Source: Takifugu bimaculatus
Taxonomy: Eukaryota; Chordata; Actinopteri; Tetraodontiformes; Tetraodontidae
Assembly: GCA_004026145.2 (NCBI GenBank)
Contig: CP034979.1
Coordinates: forward strand, 14,665,404-14,729,403
Reading direction: 5' to 3'
Length of the DNA stretch: 64,000 bases
A model generated the notes under the pieces. The model searched no databases and was not told where the DNA came from. It saw nothing but the letters and a program-made list of their open reading frames with translations. Below, piece after piece: positions 32,601 to 45,400 of this stretch (positions are counted from its first letter, which is position 1; each line of letters begins with the position of its first letter). Position numbers and translations under genes: made by a program.

Positions 32601-35600
32601 TGTCATCCTACGTAAATATGAAGGAAGAGTCACCATTCACTCATCTGTCTGTGCAGCCAGTTGGAGCTGAATGTGCACAGCATGCACGTGCTGGGATTTT
32701 CTATGCAAATGGGAGATTTCAATGCATCCCAAATGGGTCGGGTGCAGATTCTCACCCAGGATAAGGCGGCGGTGGAACGGTCTCTTTTGTTGTCCCTGAC
32801 AACACGCAGCACATGGTAATAGCGTATGACGGTGTTACACATGTAATAAGCAGCCGATGTCACAGCTGAGGCGTTTCTGCTTTGGGCGGCACCACTGACA
32901 CTTTCAGGTCAAACACAGAGGCGGATAAAATGTGAACATGACCGAGGCTGCATCATCCTGTCCAGTTGACTCTTTGGTTTTAAAGCACAGACTAAAAACA
33001 CAGAAGCATCTATAAGCAGAGGCAGGAAAAGCCCTCTGGGTAATGCCAGCGTTCCTGTTTTCCTCCTCGGAGATCAGCCGGTCGTCCATGTCCCCACTTC
33101 TGGAAGCCGTGCTGTTTGTTGCCTGACGCGTCAGACGTAAACAGAAAGTGAGCGGCCGCAAGGCCTCTTTAAAGGGTTGTGTGAGCGTGTCCTGTCCACG
33201 GTTCCCTGTCTCCTCCTCTTTCCGTGCTCTGATTCCCTGGAGCTCAACAACCAGTCAGTTGATCTCTTGCCTCCGCTGGCTCTGACACCAATTCTCTCCA
33301 CCATTACTCGTCTCGTCACCCTTCAGATGAGTGCAAACTGGTGTCATAGATGTTCTCTTCTTCCTCGGGAAGCAAAGTCTCATCTGAGGGTACAGCAGGG
33401 GATTTTGAAAACATGAGAAAGGAGGCAATCCTTCAATTACGGGTGAGGCAGACAGAGTGAGGTTAAAACAAGGGCATTTCCAAGGTTATTTACACATTTT
33501 ACCAGTTCTAAGGCGTCAAAACATCTTTTCCCCCCACAAGATCTTCTGTAGGATTATGAGCACCCAGATGTCGACGAATTAAGACACTGAAATAACTTAA
33601 ATTGCCGAGGCTCAAGTCATATGCAATAATATCCTGCTTCATTATCAAATGACGGGAGACAGAAAACAAATGCAAATGAAGAAAACCTGTGAGTTTGAGT
33701 CTGAAACCTGCTGTCGGGCGGCACCACCTGTAACTGCTGTTGAGCAACGTTTAACTCAACGTTTAACTTAACTCAACCCCCCCAAGTCACCATACGCTCC
33801 CAATTTAGAGCTCATCTGAGGAGGGTGGCATTGTTATGCCCATTTCTCCCTGTTTGATTATCCCGTCTTTTTTTTTAAACTGCCATTCTCGCTGGCGTAT
33901 GGCAGCGTATTCATTCCGACAGAATAGGTCCCTATTACACGCTTTCGGAGGCTGTGACAGCAGCCTTCAGTGAGGCAGCCAAACACATCACGGCTCAGAC
34001 GACACACACGACCACACGCACACACACACAGAGTCGTTAGACCGCACACAAACACATTCACACGATGCACATCGACGAGATGAAAGGGCCAATTTATCAA
34101 ACCAGCAGCTGAGGCGGGCCTGAGGACGTACGGTGCCAGTGCTGGTCTGGAGAAGGACGGCAGGATGTTCGTGCTTGTTTGTGCTCGTGTGTGTGTGCGT
34201 GTGTGTGTCTGTCTGTTTAGTGTCATACAAAAAAAGGTCCAATTTACAGCCATTCAGCACTGTGGCCTGTTGGCCCGTTATGTTTGCAGGCTAAAATCCA
34301 TCTGCTTTTCAACCATCAGCTGACTGAGGCGCTGAAGTTGGTGTTTAAATAGCTTCTTTCAAACTCCAGAGACAAAGCTGGGAACAGAGAGAACTGCGGG
34401 CGGTAAACACGTTTGAGATCAGAGAGTCAAACAATATTGCTGATGAAATCAAACATAAAGGTTAAGATCACCGCCTGAATGAGCTCCACGAGTGTATTAT
34501 TGACGCCAGAGGGTCGACATCCTGACACCGTCGGTGGTTCAACCGTCCTCAGCTACGGGCTCGGAGCAAATTTTGCTAAGTCATGTAGAAACAGACACTA
34601 CAAGGTCAAAGCGATCAAATTAGACTAAATTGATATAGCAGGTTTTATTACTCTTCTGCCCTCCCCTCAGAACAGGCCGTGTTTATATTTAGACACTGTT
34701 GTGCGAGCGTTTATGTGAAGGGGGACATTGTTAAATGTCAGTCCCCTGAGACTGTGACGTCGGCCTCGGTGTGAGTGCAGGTCTGGGGTCGGGCTGAGCG
34801 GGGATCCAGCGGATCCCTGACCAGAGGAAGCGTGCTCCATACAGTACACAGGCTGCTTGGCGACCCTGAGTCAGGGGTGGAGACAGATGACTGGGGCACA
34901 CAACCTGCCTGGATGTGTCAAGACTGCACGTATGTGATCCTCAGGGGTGTGTGGACGGATGTAGACGAGTGTGTCAAAGCCCACCCCCCGGTTAAATAGT
35001 TTATTGGTAACAGGTGAGAGGTGACTGGGAGAGATTTAATTTCAGAAGCATCAGCAGCTCTTCCTCCAGCTCAGATCGCTTACAAACAGCCGCTCGGAGA
35101 GGGAAGTTGAGCCCTGGGGGCGACTTAATCAAAATTAACATGATCCCGTCAACACCCTGGACGCCTGTCTAGGGGAAACGGGTGACTGATGTGACTCTCT
35201 GGCTGATTCACCTTCGTGTTCACTGTCTCATTCCTTCTTTCTACAGCAAGTAAAGTGATTAACCCCCCATGATAAATCCAGGAAATTGACGCGACTTCAC
35301 ACGTCGCCGTACAAATGATTTGTAGAAGTGGATAAAACAACACCTGCCGTCAAATGTCAGCAGCTTTTAGGACCTACGAGTCTGGTTACTTATGAGATAC
35401 TTCTATTTGCGGCAGTGTGACAAAATTATTTGGCAAATGGAGAAATGCTTCTGTTTAGTTCTAAAAATCTACCAGCAGAAATGTTCTTCATTTATCATCA
35501 TATGATCAATGGGATTGTGCCTCTGGAAAGTAATGCCCTTTATTGACCTTCAAGCACGTTTATTGCCCCCCGCTGTGACCCGCGATCTGCCTTTGCGGCT

Positions 35601-37332
35601 GTCGCCACCTAGAGGACAATGTGAAACAATGCAGCTCATTTCAGAAGTTGAGACGGATAATCTTAATTATAATGGTTCTCAAATGTTAGCAGCTCCAAAG
35701 TGAAATGCCATTTTGTGAAAGCCTGTGAGTGAGCGTTTGTAATCAGGACATGAATGGTAAGAAAGCAAATTTTTAATTATTTAGTGTCATGTACCAGATG
35801 AAGTCATTAATAAATCGGATGTTATAATTCATTCAAGTGCTTTCTTCATATTAAAAAAAGCATAAAAAATGAGATCAAAATTTGCCTTGACGTTTTAGAA
35901 TAATGCTAAATACTATCCCATAATATGCAGCCTTTTCTCCAGTTGTCCTGTAAGACACAATAGTGGACAAAGGGTGGCGCTAGAGCAACACTGAGACCAA
36001 AGCTAAGCTCCCCCATGTTTATGACAGTCAGCGGAGTGCTTCCACTTGAAGCCACATTATTTAAATTTATGGCAAACCTGGTTTACATTCTGGGATTGAT
36101 TGTTCCGTATTGGAATCACTTCTTTTCTACTTGGTTGCCCGTAATTACGTCCAAATGTCTCAGTCCACATTACACACGTCTCCTTGGAATTTAAACACTT
36201 GTGTTGACTTGATTTGCATCTGCGTGTGCTTGGGAGTGTTTAAGGGGTTTAATTGCATGCATACATTTGCCGCGTGTGTGTTATGGGATCTGTCTCCTCT
36301 CTGCTGGTCGTGCTCATCTCACCCATTTATGGTCCTGCAGGTCTGCGTGAGTCATAACCCGGATCCCCCTGCCTTTTAGACCCCTTGCTCACAATGCTAA
36401 GCATCGGATTATGAGGAAGCAACAATAGTTCCCTGCTATACATGATGCACATGTACAGAGTTAACTTTTAACTCTCATATTCAGATTATCCTGCTCTTCA
36501 AACTTGATTAATGTATTCTGCCTGAAGTCACCAGTTTCCACGTGTTTCCGTGCTGCTCCAGATGCTGACATGATCCTTGAATGGCTTTATTTACACCCCA
36601 GCAGGGCAGCATGAAAGGTCGACCCCTTCCAACAATCTATTACTCTCTTACGTCCAAACAGAATGGGATTCAGATCTCCAGCAAACACAGGTGAACTTGT
36701 CATATTCTGTTTAGTGTTGTAAAATAACTTTTTTAACCTCTCTGTGCCTGTTTTTTCTGCGATATTGGAAAAAGAATCCTTCAGTAGAGCAGAAACTGAT
36801 TGCACATTTAACCAAAAATAACTTTTTAATAGTAAGAAACCTTGAGCAGAACCTTGAAAATCTATCAGCTGGACCCTTTGAGCCTTTTCTCTGGGTGTGC
36901 AGGTCATCTGAAGCTGCCGGGCCATTAAGAGACTGTATCGGCCCTGAGTAATAAACATTCCTGAAGGCTAAATTCATTTTTCATACTCAGAAATTTTTTA
37001 AACCATCGGTCAGGTGAGTGCCGATCCAAAGTTTCCAGAAAAACAACTATGAACCCGGGACTGAATTGCACATTTATCACAGGTGCTGATAATGGACTGT
37101 TTGTGTAATGGTACAGGAGATCCATCATGCAGCAGCCTGCTGATCACATCGTCATATGAGCTCGCTCTGTTCGCTCCTCACATGACCCCCTGAGGTTCCT
37201 CTCAATTTATTTCTATACAGTTAAAAAAAACTTTACCTCTGAGGGTTTATCTGTGTAGCAAAGGTTAATAACAAAAAGTGATCGCCGCTACTTTGTTTTC
37301 CTGTTAAGGGCACTGAAGGACATTTAGGCGTG

Positions 37333-37334
<2 letters not shown>

Positions 37335-37364
<30 letters not shown>
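37335..37364. repeat. (GT)n microsatellite
   Basis: Uninterrupted GT tract of about 30 bases. Confidence 0.95.
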
Positions 37365-37367
<3 letters not shown>

Positions 37368-38199
37368 ACAAAGGTGTTTTCGGGACAGCAGGGACAAAGT
37401 CGAAGATTGATGACAAGCAGCACACGCGTTACTCATCGCTAACACTAGGTGGTGAAGATTCAATTACAGCCAAGTAATTCCCAGCACGGACCAATCTAGA
37501 GTGTGTATAGAAACCCTGCTTGTGAAGATGAATGCCACATATTCATATGCAGTTTTCACTTTAAGAAATCAAGCACCATTGCCAGCCATGACATTTAAAT
37601 TTAATTAAATCATTATCTGCACTGTCAATGCCTCATTTCCCTCTGACCCGAACCTGGAATAATATCTCCTGCTTCAGGGTTTGACTTGAGTTTCAGTCCC
37701 ATCATCAACTTGGCCTTTTCACTACATTCTGTAGCTTCCACGGGCTCAATTTAAGCAGCTTTCTGTTTTCTTTCTTAATTTGACTTAGTAATGGGAGAGA
37801 AAATTCCTTCTCTGCCCTCAACAAGGAACCTCTAAATTGTAGAAGTAGACCTGATGTGTCTCCATGTGGATGTGACTCATAACCGCGTCCCCACAGATGT
37901 GTTATCTGCACACTAAGGGTGCTCTTAAATCGCGTGCACCTTTGTTTAACTACGACATGGTCTGATTCATAACCTGTTTTTTGTTTATCTGGGGGGGGCA
38001 ACTGTCCACTTTTATCGTAAGCTCTGAAACATTTAGGGGTAATTTAAAGGAGAAAACCAGACTAAACAGTGAAGAGTGTGAGCCTGTGTACAGTTTATGG
38101 TTTATGTCAAGGTGGCGGTTCAATAAACACGAGGAATTCAATTGTGGGTGTATTTGTGATCAAGTATTAAGGGCCACAAGCAACCTCACTAAAATATTT

Positions 38200-38370
38200 T
38201 TAATACACAAACACACATACTTATACTTCTGTTGGTGTGAAGACTTCTATAACTCTATGTCTAATCTTAACCCTAACCCTTGGTTAGGTGTGTCCTCGTT
38301 TTGCAGTGTATAACTTCTGGTCCTCACTACGAACTGTATATACACACGCACACACACACACACACACACG
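38200..38370 (+). repeat. GT/CA-associated dispersed element, copy 3
   Basis: It contains cttaaccctaacccttggtt, gtgtgtcctcgttttgcag and ctggtcctcacta, ending in the CA tract at 38342-38370. The wording matches the family of copies near 10.0, 17.8 and 55.6 kb. The CCCTAA-like words belong to this element and are not telomeric repeats. Confidence 0.5.
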
Positions 38371-39194
38371 CCGTATTTCCCCAGGACATTATTTCGCCTC
38401 TCTCTTATTTACTCAGGCTAGTCGTGCTGTCATGGTAACCAGCAGTGTTTTGGAGAGTGCTTGTTTAGGTGATGTGCGTCAGTAGACATATGAACTAACA
38501 CATGGGACCCTCTCTGTCGAATGAGGGAGGGGGCTGATGGACAATCCACAGGACTCAGAGTCCACAAACAGACGAGTGGTTTTATTGTACACCTGAAATA
38601 TCGGTGATGTAACACGCAGGTGCTGAACACCCACTGCAGCCTGACACGAATATCTGAGCTTTTATTCTTCTCTTTTCAATTTTGCTAAATAAAAGAGGAT
38701 TTAATTTGAACTTATTTTTGTTCTCTTCTTTAAGACAGCTTAATTCATCAATTAGCCCAAGTGAACTGCAGGTGAACTTTTGCCCTGCGTGAGTTTATTC
38801 ATGCGTGAAGGCTGAATTTAGCAACTTTTGGCCATGGTCTGGGTCCAGGTTCAGTTTTTATTACCAACATAACTCTAAAAGTTGCACAAAGATTTGGAAG
38901 AATCACATAACTATGATCAAAAGGATCAAATAATTGACTTTTGGTCAGACTCCACATTATGATTCGACCTCTGGCTCAGACATAGAAGGAGTTTTATGAA
39001 TTTTGGTGCGTTGCTACAAGAAAAGCAATTTAGAGAGTGCTTTTTTTTAAATTTTTTTATAAATATGCCTTCATAATAATCTCACAATACTATGAAGAGA
39101 TGCAGTATTAGAGCATTTGGAACATAAATGGTTTCAGTTATTTATTTATTTTTGTTGAACTCACTATTAAAATGAACAATAATTCTTTTACCTT

Positions 39195-39431
39195 TTGCCG
39201 GAACTATCTGTGACAGAAGGAATCTGCTGGAACGCTGAAAATGATGGACCGGCCCCTCAGGTTGAACAAATTTGGGACGAGATTGAAAATAAACTGGACG
39301 TTCAGAGGAGAACATTTGAGTCGGTGAAATCATGGGAGAAGATCAGCGCTGAAGTTCTCAGGAAATATTCTGAAACTCTGCCAGAAAGATGTGCTGCTGT
39401 CGCTGCTGCAAACAGTGGACGGGACAAATAA
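39195..39431 (+). pseudogene. Possible Tc1/mariner-like transposase C-terminal remnant
   Basis: An open frame of 78 residues includes VEQIWDEIENKLDVQRR, SWEKISAEVLRKYSETLPER and CAAVAAANSG before a stop. The pattern (IEQ-WDE near a proline, then W-x-I followed by a helix, MP/LP-x-RC and a final AV-x-A-x-G) resembles the C-terminal part of fish Tc1-like transposases. If so, the linker between the last catalytic acidic motif and the C-terminal helix has been shortened and the rest of the element is lost. No terminal inverted repeats were found by eye. The assignment is tentative. Confidence 0.4.
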
Positions 39432-42400
39432 TCACGTTAGTGGTTAAAACCAGCAGGACTCGCTTCGTCTGATATTTGCTGCACTCGGCCCAAACATCTG
39501 CGGATTTCATCAACTTTGTGAAATGACATCATGTGTTGGAGGATAAAAGGGTCTGTATTCTCAGAACCGCCAGGTGTTCTAATGGTTCTGGTCACCAGAA
39601 GGGTGAAGAGTGAAGTTTGACTGCCACAGAAATTTTACATAAAATATCAAATTCATGCTTAATAGTTAGCGCACATCTGAGCATAAAGTGTGGAACTCGT
39701 TTCCACCAGCCATGACCAGAAGGGGGCGGCCATGAGCAGTAGAACAGGACACGCTGGCTAAAGTATTCTGACGTTGAACGTATTCATCATTGGTGGCCGT
39801 GTGGCTGCTTCCCTTCGCTTCGCTGCGAACGTGTGGAGAACAGGCTCGCGGGGGAAGAGGTGAGAGGTGAAGCCCCTCTGATCCATCTCAGCCTGTCAGC
39901 GTTGCACACAGACGCACGTTTGTCAGGAGATGAGCAGCAGTTTCACGTCCTGCAGATAAATATGAAGTTAACATGAAGCCCCGGATCAACTTCAAAGGGG
40001 GGAGACTCATTCCTACGCCTTCGCATTCAGTGCAAGAATGTTAATGATCGGAGCTGCGAGTTTGACGATAGAACATATATAGACAGACAAGTGACAGCGT
40101 GTGAAACAGCTTAAGTGGGTGTATTTTATTATTAAGCCCCCCAGTTAAAGACAGTCATACATGACAGGATCACAGAGATGTGGAACAATGATTGCTGATA
40201 CAATATCTGACCTCAGGTGCTGACAACAGTCCGTTAAATGTGCTTAAATGGGCCCAAATAATATCATTTACCTGATTCACACTGGGACTGAAATGTGGGC
40301 TCAGAGAGAGGTGACAGAGGGGAAAGACAGACAGAAGGCCGTGGAAAGAATCACAGAGAATTTACGATGTCTGAGCCCTCCTGTGAGAGGATCTTTCCTC
40401 TGACAGGCAAGGAAATACTTCTCCAATCTGTCTCCCTGCTGACACCGGTGTGTAACAGACACAAACATGCCCGCCCTGCTGAACCCACCCTTGTCCTCCA
40501 CTTTCACCACGTTGCTTCTCTCTTTAAACGCGCTGGGAGTGATGGAGCTCATTGAGAGTGGTGAAAGCGGGCGGGGGAGAAAGCGAAGTGGAAGAAGTAT
40601 ACGTCCCCGGAGCTTTGGGGATGCCCCTGGCTCTGGAAAATCTGCACTTCTCTGTCTCCTCATCTTCGTCTGGAGAGCACGGTTTCCAGGAAGCACGGAA
40701 GTTAAACACACAGTTTGGCACTGACCTCTAACCTCTGATTAGCGTAGCGTAGCCGCTAAGTGGTTCTCTGTGACTCCTCCACTCAGCCTGACAGTTTCTT
40801 GAGCAGTTTTCACACAGTAGCGGCTGGTCTGTTGTATTTTTAACGTCAGGGGTCTCCAGCTATTGTGGTTAATGATTAATCAGCGTTGGCGTGTTTAATT
40901 TCAGGTGAAGAAAAAAAGCATCCTTCTTATCAGAAATGTACACCTGCTTCTGCTTAAACGGGCCGTCTCTATTGCTTGCGGGCAGTAAGGCAGACGGGTT
41001 GTTTGTGGCTTTGCAAAGTGTGATTTAAAAGCGCTACCGCTGTGCTAACCGCTGGCTCAGGTCTTGTTTTTTCCTCCTCTCCCACAGCTGACCTATTTAT
41101 GACCCTTTTTTTTCCTCCCCATGCCTGATATTAGAAAAGTTTAATCATTGGTGGGAGACATACAAAGAGGATTAACATTCCTGGGTCTCCTACACTCAGA
41201 CGTCGGCCTTCTCCCTCCCGTTTTCTCCACTGTTTGGTCTCACATTTTTTGTCCATTTTAAAAAAAAAAATAATTTTCTTGCTCCTTAAGGCTTTCCCTC
41301 CATTTCCTATGATCATTTCCTAAAGAGAGGGTCTGGAGAGTGATAAAAGTGTAACAGAAGATGTTTTTGAATCATTCATTATTTTTTTCCTCTTTTGTTT
41401 GTTTGCCTCTGTGCAGGAAATGACCAAAGTTGTTTGTGTTGAACTCTGCTTGCAGTACTTCACAATGGAGGCCTATTTTTACTCTCGGCCTGGAGGATAA
41501 AGCTTCCCTGAATGTTGCGTGTGGCCTTAATGGTGCCGTGTATTCCACAGTGTAGACAGGATGTGTCTGCTGTCTTTGCACATTGCTGTTCTCACCACTC
41601 TGATGAGCACAGTCATATATGTATATAAAAATGGCTGATGTTTACATTTTTAACCGCAACAGATAAGAACTGATATTACAGCAACAAACCGCTCTTATCG
41701 GGTGTAACTGGGTGAGAAGCTGATCAGCATTACCACAGGATGTTTGGATGTAGCATCAGTGAGTTGCTACCACACACTCCCGGCTTAAGAGAGGAATGCT
41801 GAATGTTTCGCATACTATCATTTCAGAACTGGAACTGAACCACCGTACCACCCCTGAAAGGGAGTTCAAACCAGTATATATGTCATGTGCCAAGGAACTG
41901 GTTTAACAGTGAAAGTCCTCTGTTACCGAAGTAATACCCAGAATTGTTAGTGTATTTAAGCATTCCACAGGTTGGTTTCCCAGTGAGGCTTTGTGGGGTT
42001 TAAAGCCCGATCGTGTTCCTGCTCGGACGGAGCAGGACGGCTTCCAAACTTTGATATCTGATTCTATCTGCTCGAGGTAGAGCAGCACCTCTGCACTGTT
42101 TCCAGATTGATGAGTCCTCCACCCGCGGCCGTTTGAAGTTCCTGCTTGATTATGTCAGCCGCCGTCAGTCCCAGCCTCACTTCAGCTGTCTTAAATCATG
42201 CCTGAAAACCCTCAACCCTCGAGTGTTTTCTGGCTTACAGCTGTAGGTCCAACAAATTTCAGCCTTCAAGTAAATATTTTCGTAGTCTACTCTATGAAAA
42301 CCAAGTGCTTTACAGGTAGCCAAAAATACAAAGTAAAACAAATATGAGGCTTTATGACCGTGATGGAGCCCTTTTTTCTGTATGAAAGCTGCTGGAAGGA

Positions 42401-45400
42401 TATGACCATGTTGTTCCATGACAGATTATGATATTTGGATTTTGATTTCCGCTTCTTAAAGAGCACAGCATTGGGCCTCGATCCAAAGTGTCCCATTTAA
42501 TAATGTTTTTAATGTGTCTGACATGGGCCATGGCGCCTGATTAACATGGCTTGTGTGCTCGTTCTGTGCGAACGTTTGAGTGTCCGCCGAGGCTCCCTGC
42601 GTACGGCCAGTCGCATTCAGGCAGCCGCTCTTGTCAGTTTCAGGGGAAATACTGGATCACCCAGGCCTCCTGTGATTTTATTGATATTTTTATGACCTGT
42701 AGTAACACTGGTGGATGTTAAGCATGTCGGAAAAATGTCCACCCGCACTTCAAGTAGCTGCCAGAGCCCCTGGATAAATCTTAAAGCTTCAATGTGAGGA
42801 CACTGGTCTCCCTATTCTGGCAGCCGTGTCTGGTCGGGATCAATCCTGGACTCGGCCTCCCAGAACACCCACCTCATTTTCATTAGACCTTTTCTGTGTA
42901 GTTTCAGTTCAGGCCACTGTCTTGACGAAAAGCTAATCTTCTCCAAACTGTAGCTCTCTTGTAATAGAAAAGGGGATTCTCGTCCAGGATTTCCTTCCTT
43001 CCACCTTTCAAGGTCTTCCAGGACCTCCTACAAAGAGGCTTTCCTACACCACTGCCATAACTCATGGTCAGGATGGGACTCTGGTCAGGATGTAAGTTCA
43101 GTCTCTTCCAATTGTTCTTGCAGTCTTCCAAGTGCATTTGAATGTAGAACTGAAGCTTTTAACACTTTCAGAGTAATCAGAAGTGTCTTGGTGGCCTCCC
43201 TGACTGGTCCCCTTCTCACAGGATCACTACACTTACGGGGACATCTTGTAATCGGCAAGTGGTCTCACTGACTACGAAACCAATTAGCGGGAATTTGCCA
43301 TGAATTTACAAACCACTCTGTACGGAAACAATAATCATGGTATCAGGCCCTATACATTTTGCATTATGTGCAATTTAGTTCACGACACTAAACACATAAA
43401 TTGATTTTCTTTTTTTCCAAAAAGTAATCCATTAATGCTAATCTAATCTCCTCTAATAGGACCCTGTTAGTGTTTTATGCTGAAGAAACCCCTTGTATTG
43501 CCTCTTTGTTTGCCCCTGTTAAATGTTGAAATAGCTGTGTCATTAGCTTTATCTCGGAGGTGCTTGGGTCCAGCTGCCCTCAGCATGAACCACTCCTTCA
43601 CTCGGTGTCGCAGCAGCTTTCATCAGCGGTTGAAACTATTCTTCTGGGCCTATCATCAGTTGTCATTAGTGCTCTGAGAGGCCCCTGTGCTCACTCACAC
43701 GCACACATGCACTGGTTTGATGCTACGCAGGCCGCTCGTCAAGGTTGGGCATAAATGCTTGAAAATCCAAAGATCACCTGCAAATATTAAAAATGACAGA
43801 GGCTTCACCCCTTTAGTCCTTCAAAACCACTGTTTGTATTATTGTCTGACCTTGCTAAGGTTGTAGAACCTTTGCTCCCAAACATCATCACACACACCCT
43901 AGATGATTTGTCATTGACCAAGAAGGGTTGGGACATCCAAGCGTGCTCACATGGTCAAACGCTCCCCCCTGATACCGTATCTCCTCCCAAGGCATTTTTT
44001 GACATTTAGCCAATAAAGCCATCATTTTCTGGAAGGTTAGCCTGAATTATAGCAGCCATTCAGTCTCTCTTCCTGAATACACACATCTGTCTCGTCTGCA
44101 GTTACTCCGACAAAGACGTGACCCAGTTTTTACTCTCAGGGACGTCTACATGCCTTTATCATTAGCGCCCTCGTGCATTTCCCTCTTAGAAGTTATCGAA
44201 CACCCATGCTGAGCAACCCGCTTTTATCATGGAGATAAAGAGAGGATAAATGTTTTGGCTTCCTCGGAAGGCCGGAGGATTGCCTTGATTAAATATAGCA
44301 CAAACCATTACATGGCAATAAAAACAAGGCACATTTGACCTTTCCTGAAAACAAACAGGCATGATAAAAATTGTTCCATTTCTGGTACGTCCAACTGCAT
44401 TCAGTTATTTATTTATGTCAATAAATGTTGCTGTTTGCTTTGGCAGGGAGCTAAAGGTCTATTCTTAGTGCCTGGAAATTAAATTAAGGAGCTGTTAAGC
44501 TGCTCGCTGTGTACTGAGTGAGTGTATCACGTTAGTGCTTGGTAAACACCGATAAAACGCACTCACATCAGTGACAGATGGGCATGTTTCAAGGCTAACC
44601 GTGAGGTTAATTACAGGCATGTACAAGTGCACATGTGTGTGTCTATATCGGTCTGTGTGTGGAGGAGCCAGTGCAGCACAGTTTGGGGGTTGTTCGATGC
44701 ATTTGGCTTCGGACGTCGATGATTTGTTGACTCGTCCCTCTGCATCAACAGAGCCGGCAGCAGCGGCTCTACAGTCGGTGAAATCAGAGAGGGGGAGGAG
44801 CAGTCGGAGGAGCCTGGCTCCAAACCCAGCACATTCCCTTACAAATACACACATTTACATGATAAATACTAAAATCCCCACTGTGGATTTTTTATGCTCT
44901 GCGGCTAATAAAAACTCAGCAAAAGACGTTATTTCTACAGCTTGCTCTACTATACAGGAAGAGCGCAGAGGACAAAGAGACATCTCTCTGCCAGTAATGT
45001 CCCCTGAGTCTGTTACAGCTTCGGAATAATTTGGCGGTGAGTGTCTGTGGTTATCAGAACTCAATGCCGCACCTTGCAAACAAAAGGCTCTGCCCCCCTG
45101 GGGGAGGTGGCGACGACACACTGAGCACAGACAGCTCATCGGGGCACAAGGTGATGAGAAATCAAAGACTTACGGGATTTGTGGGGGCTGGCTGATAACT
45201 GGGCAATGGCAGTGACACCAGCTTCCAGGAAGAGACAATGAATGAAGGGGGTGGGGGGGGGACTTCCTGCAACCATTATAATCAGAATCCCCTATTTTCT
45301 TCAGTGTAGATTCACGGTCCAGTAATCTCCCTTTTGGTTTTCATCCCCCATCCTGAGGCAGCTGCCCCGCTCCGCCAGGTATTTTCTGTGCGCCTCCACT

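Noticed and set aside
38263..38287. CCCTAA-like telomeric words
   Set aside because: Only two partial units, part of the GT/CA-associated dispersed element; not an interstitial telomere array.
44571..45029. 152-residue plus-strand frame in the intergenic interval
   Set aside because: No recognisable domain; an overlapping long frame lies on the opposite strand and nothing suggests an exon.
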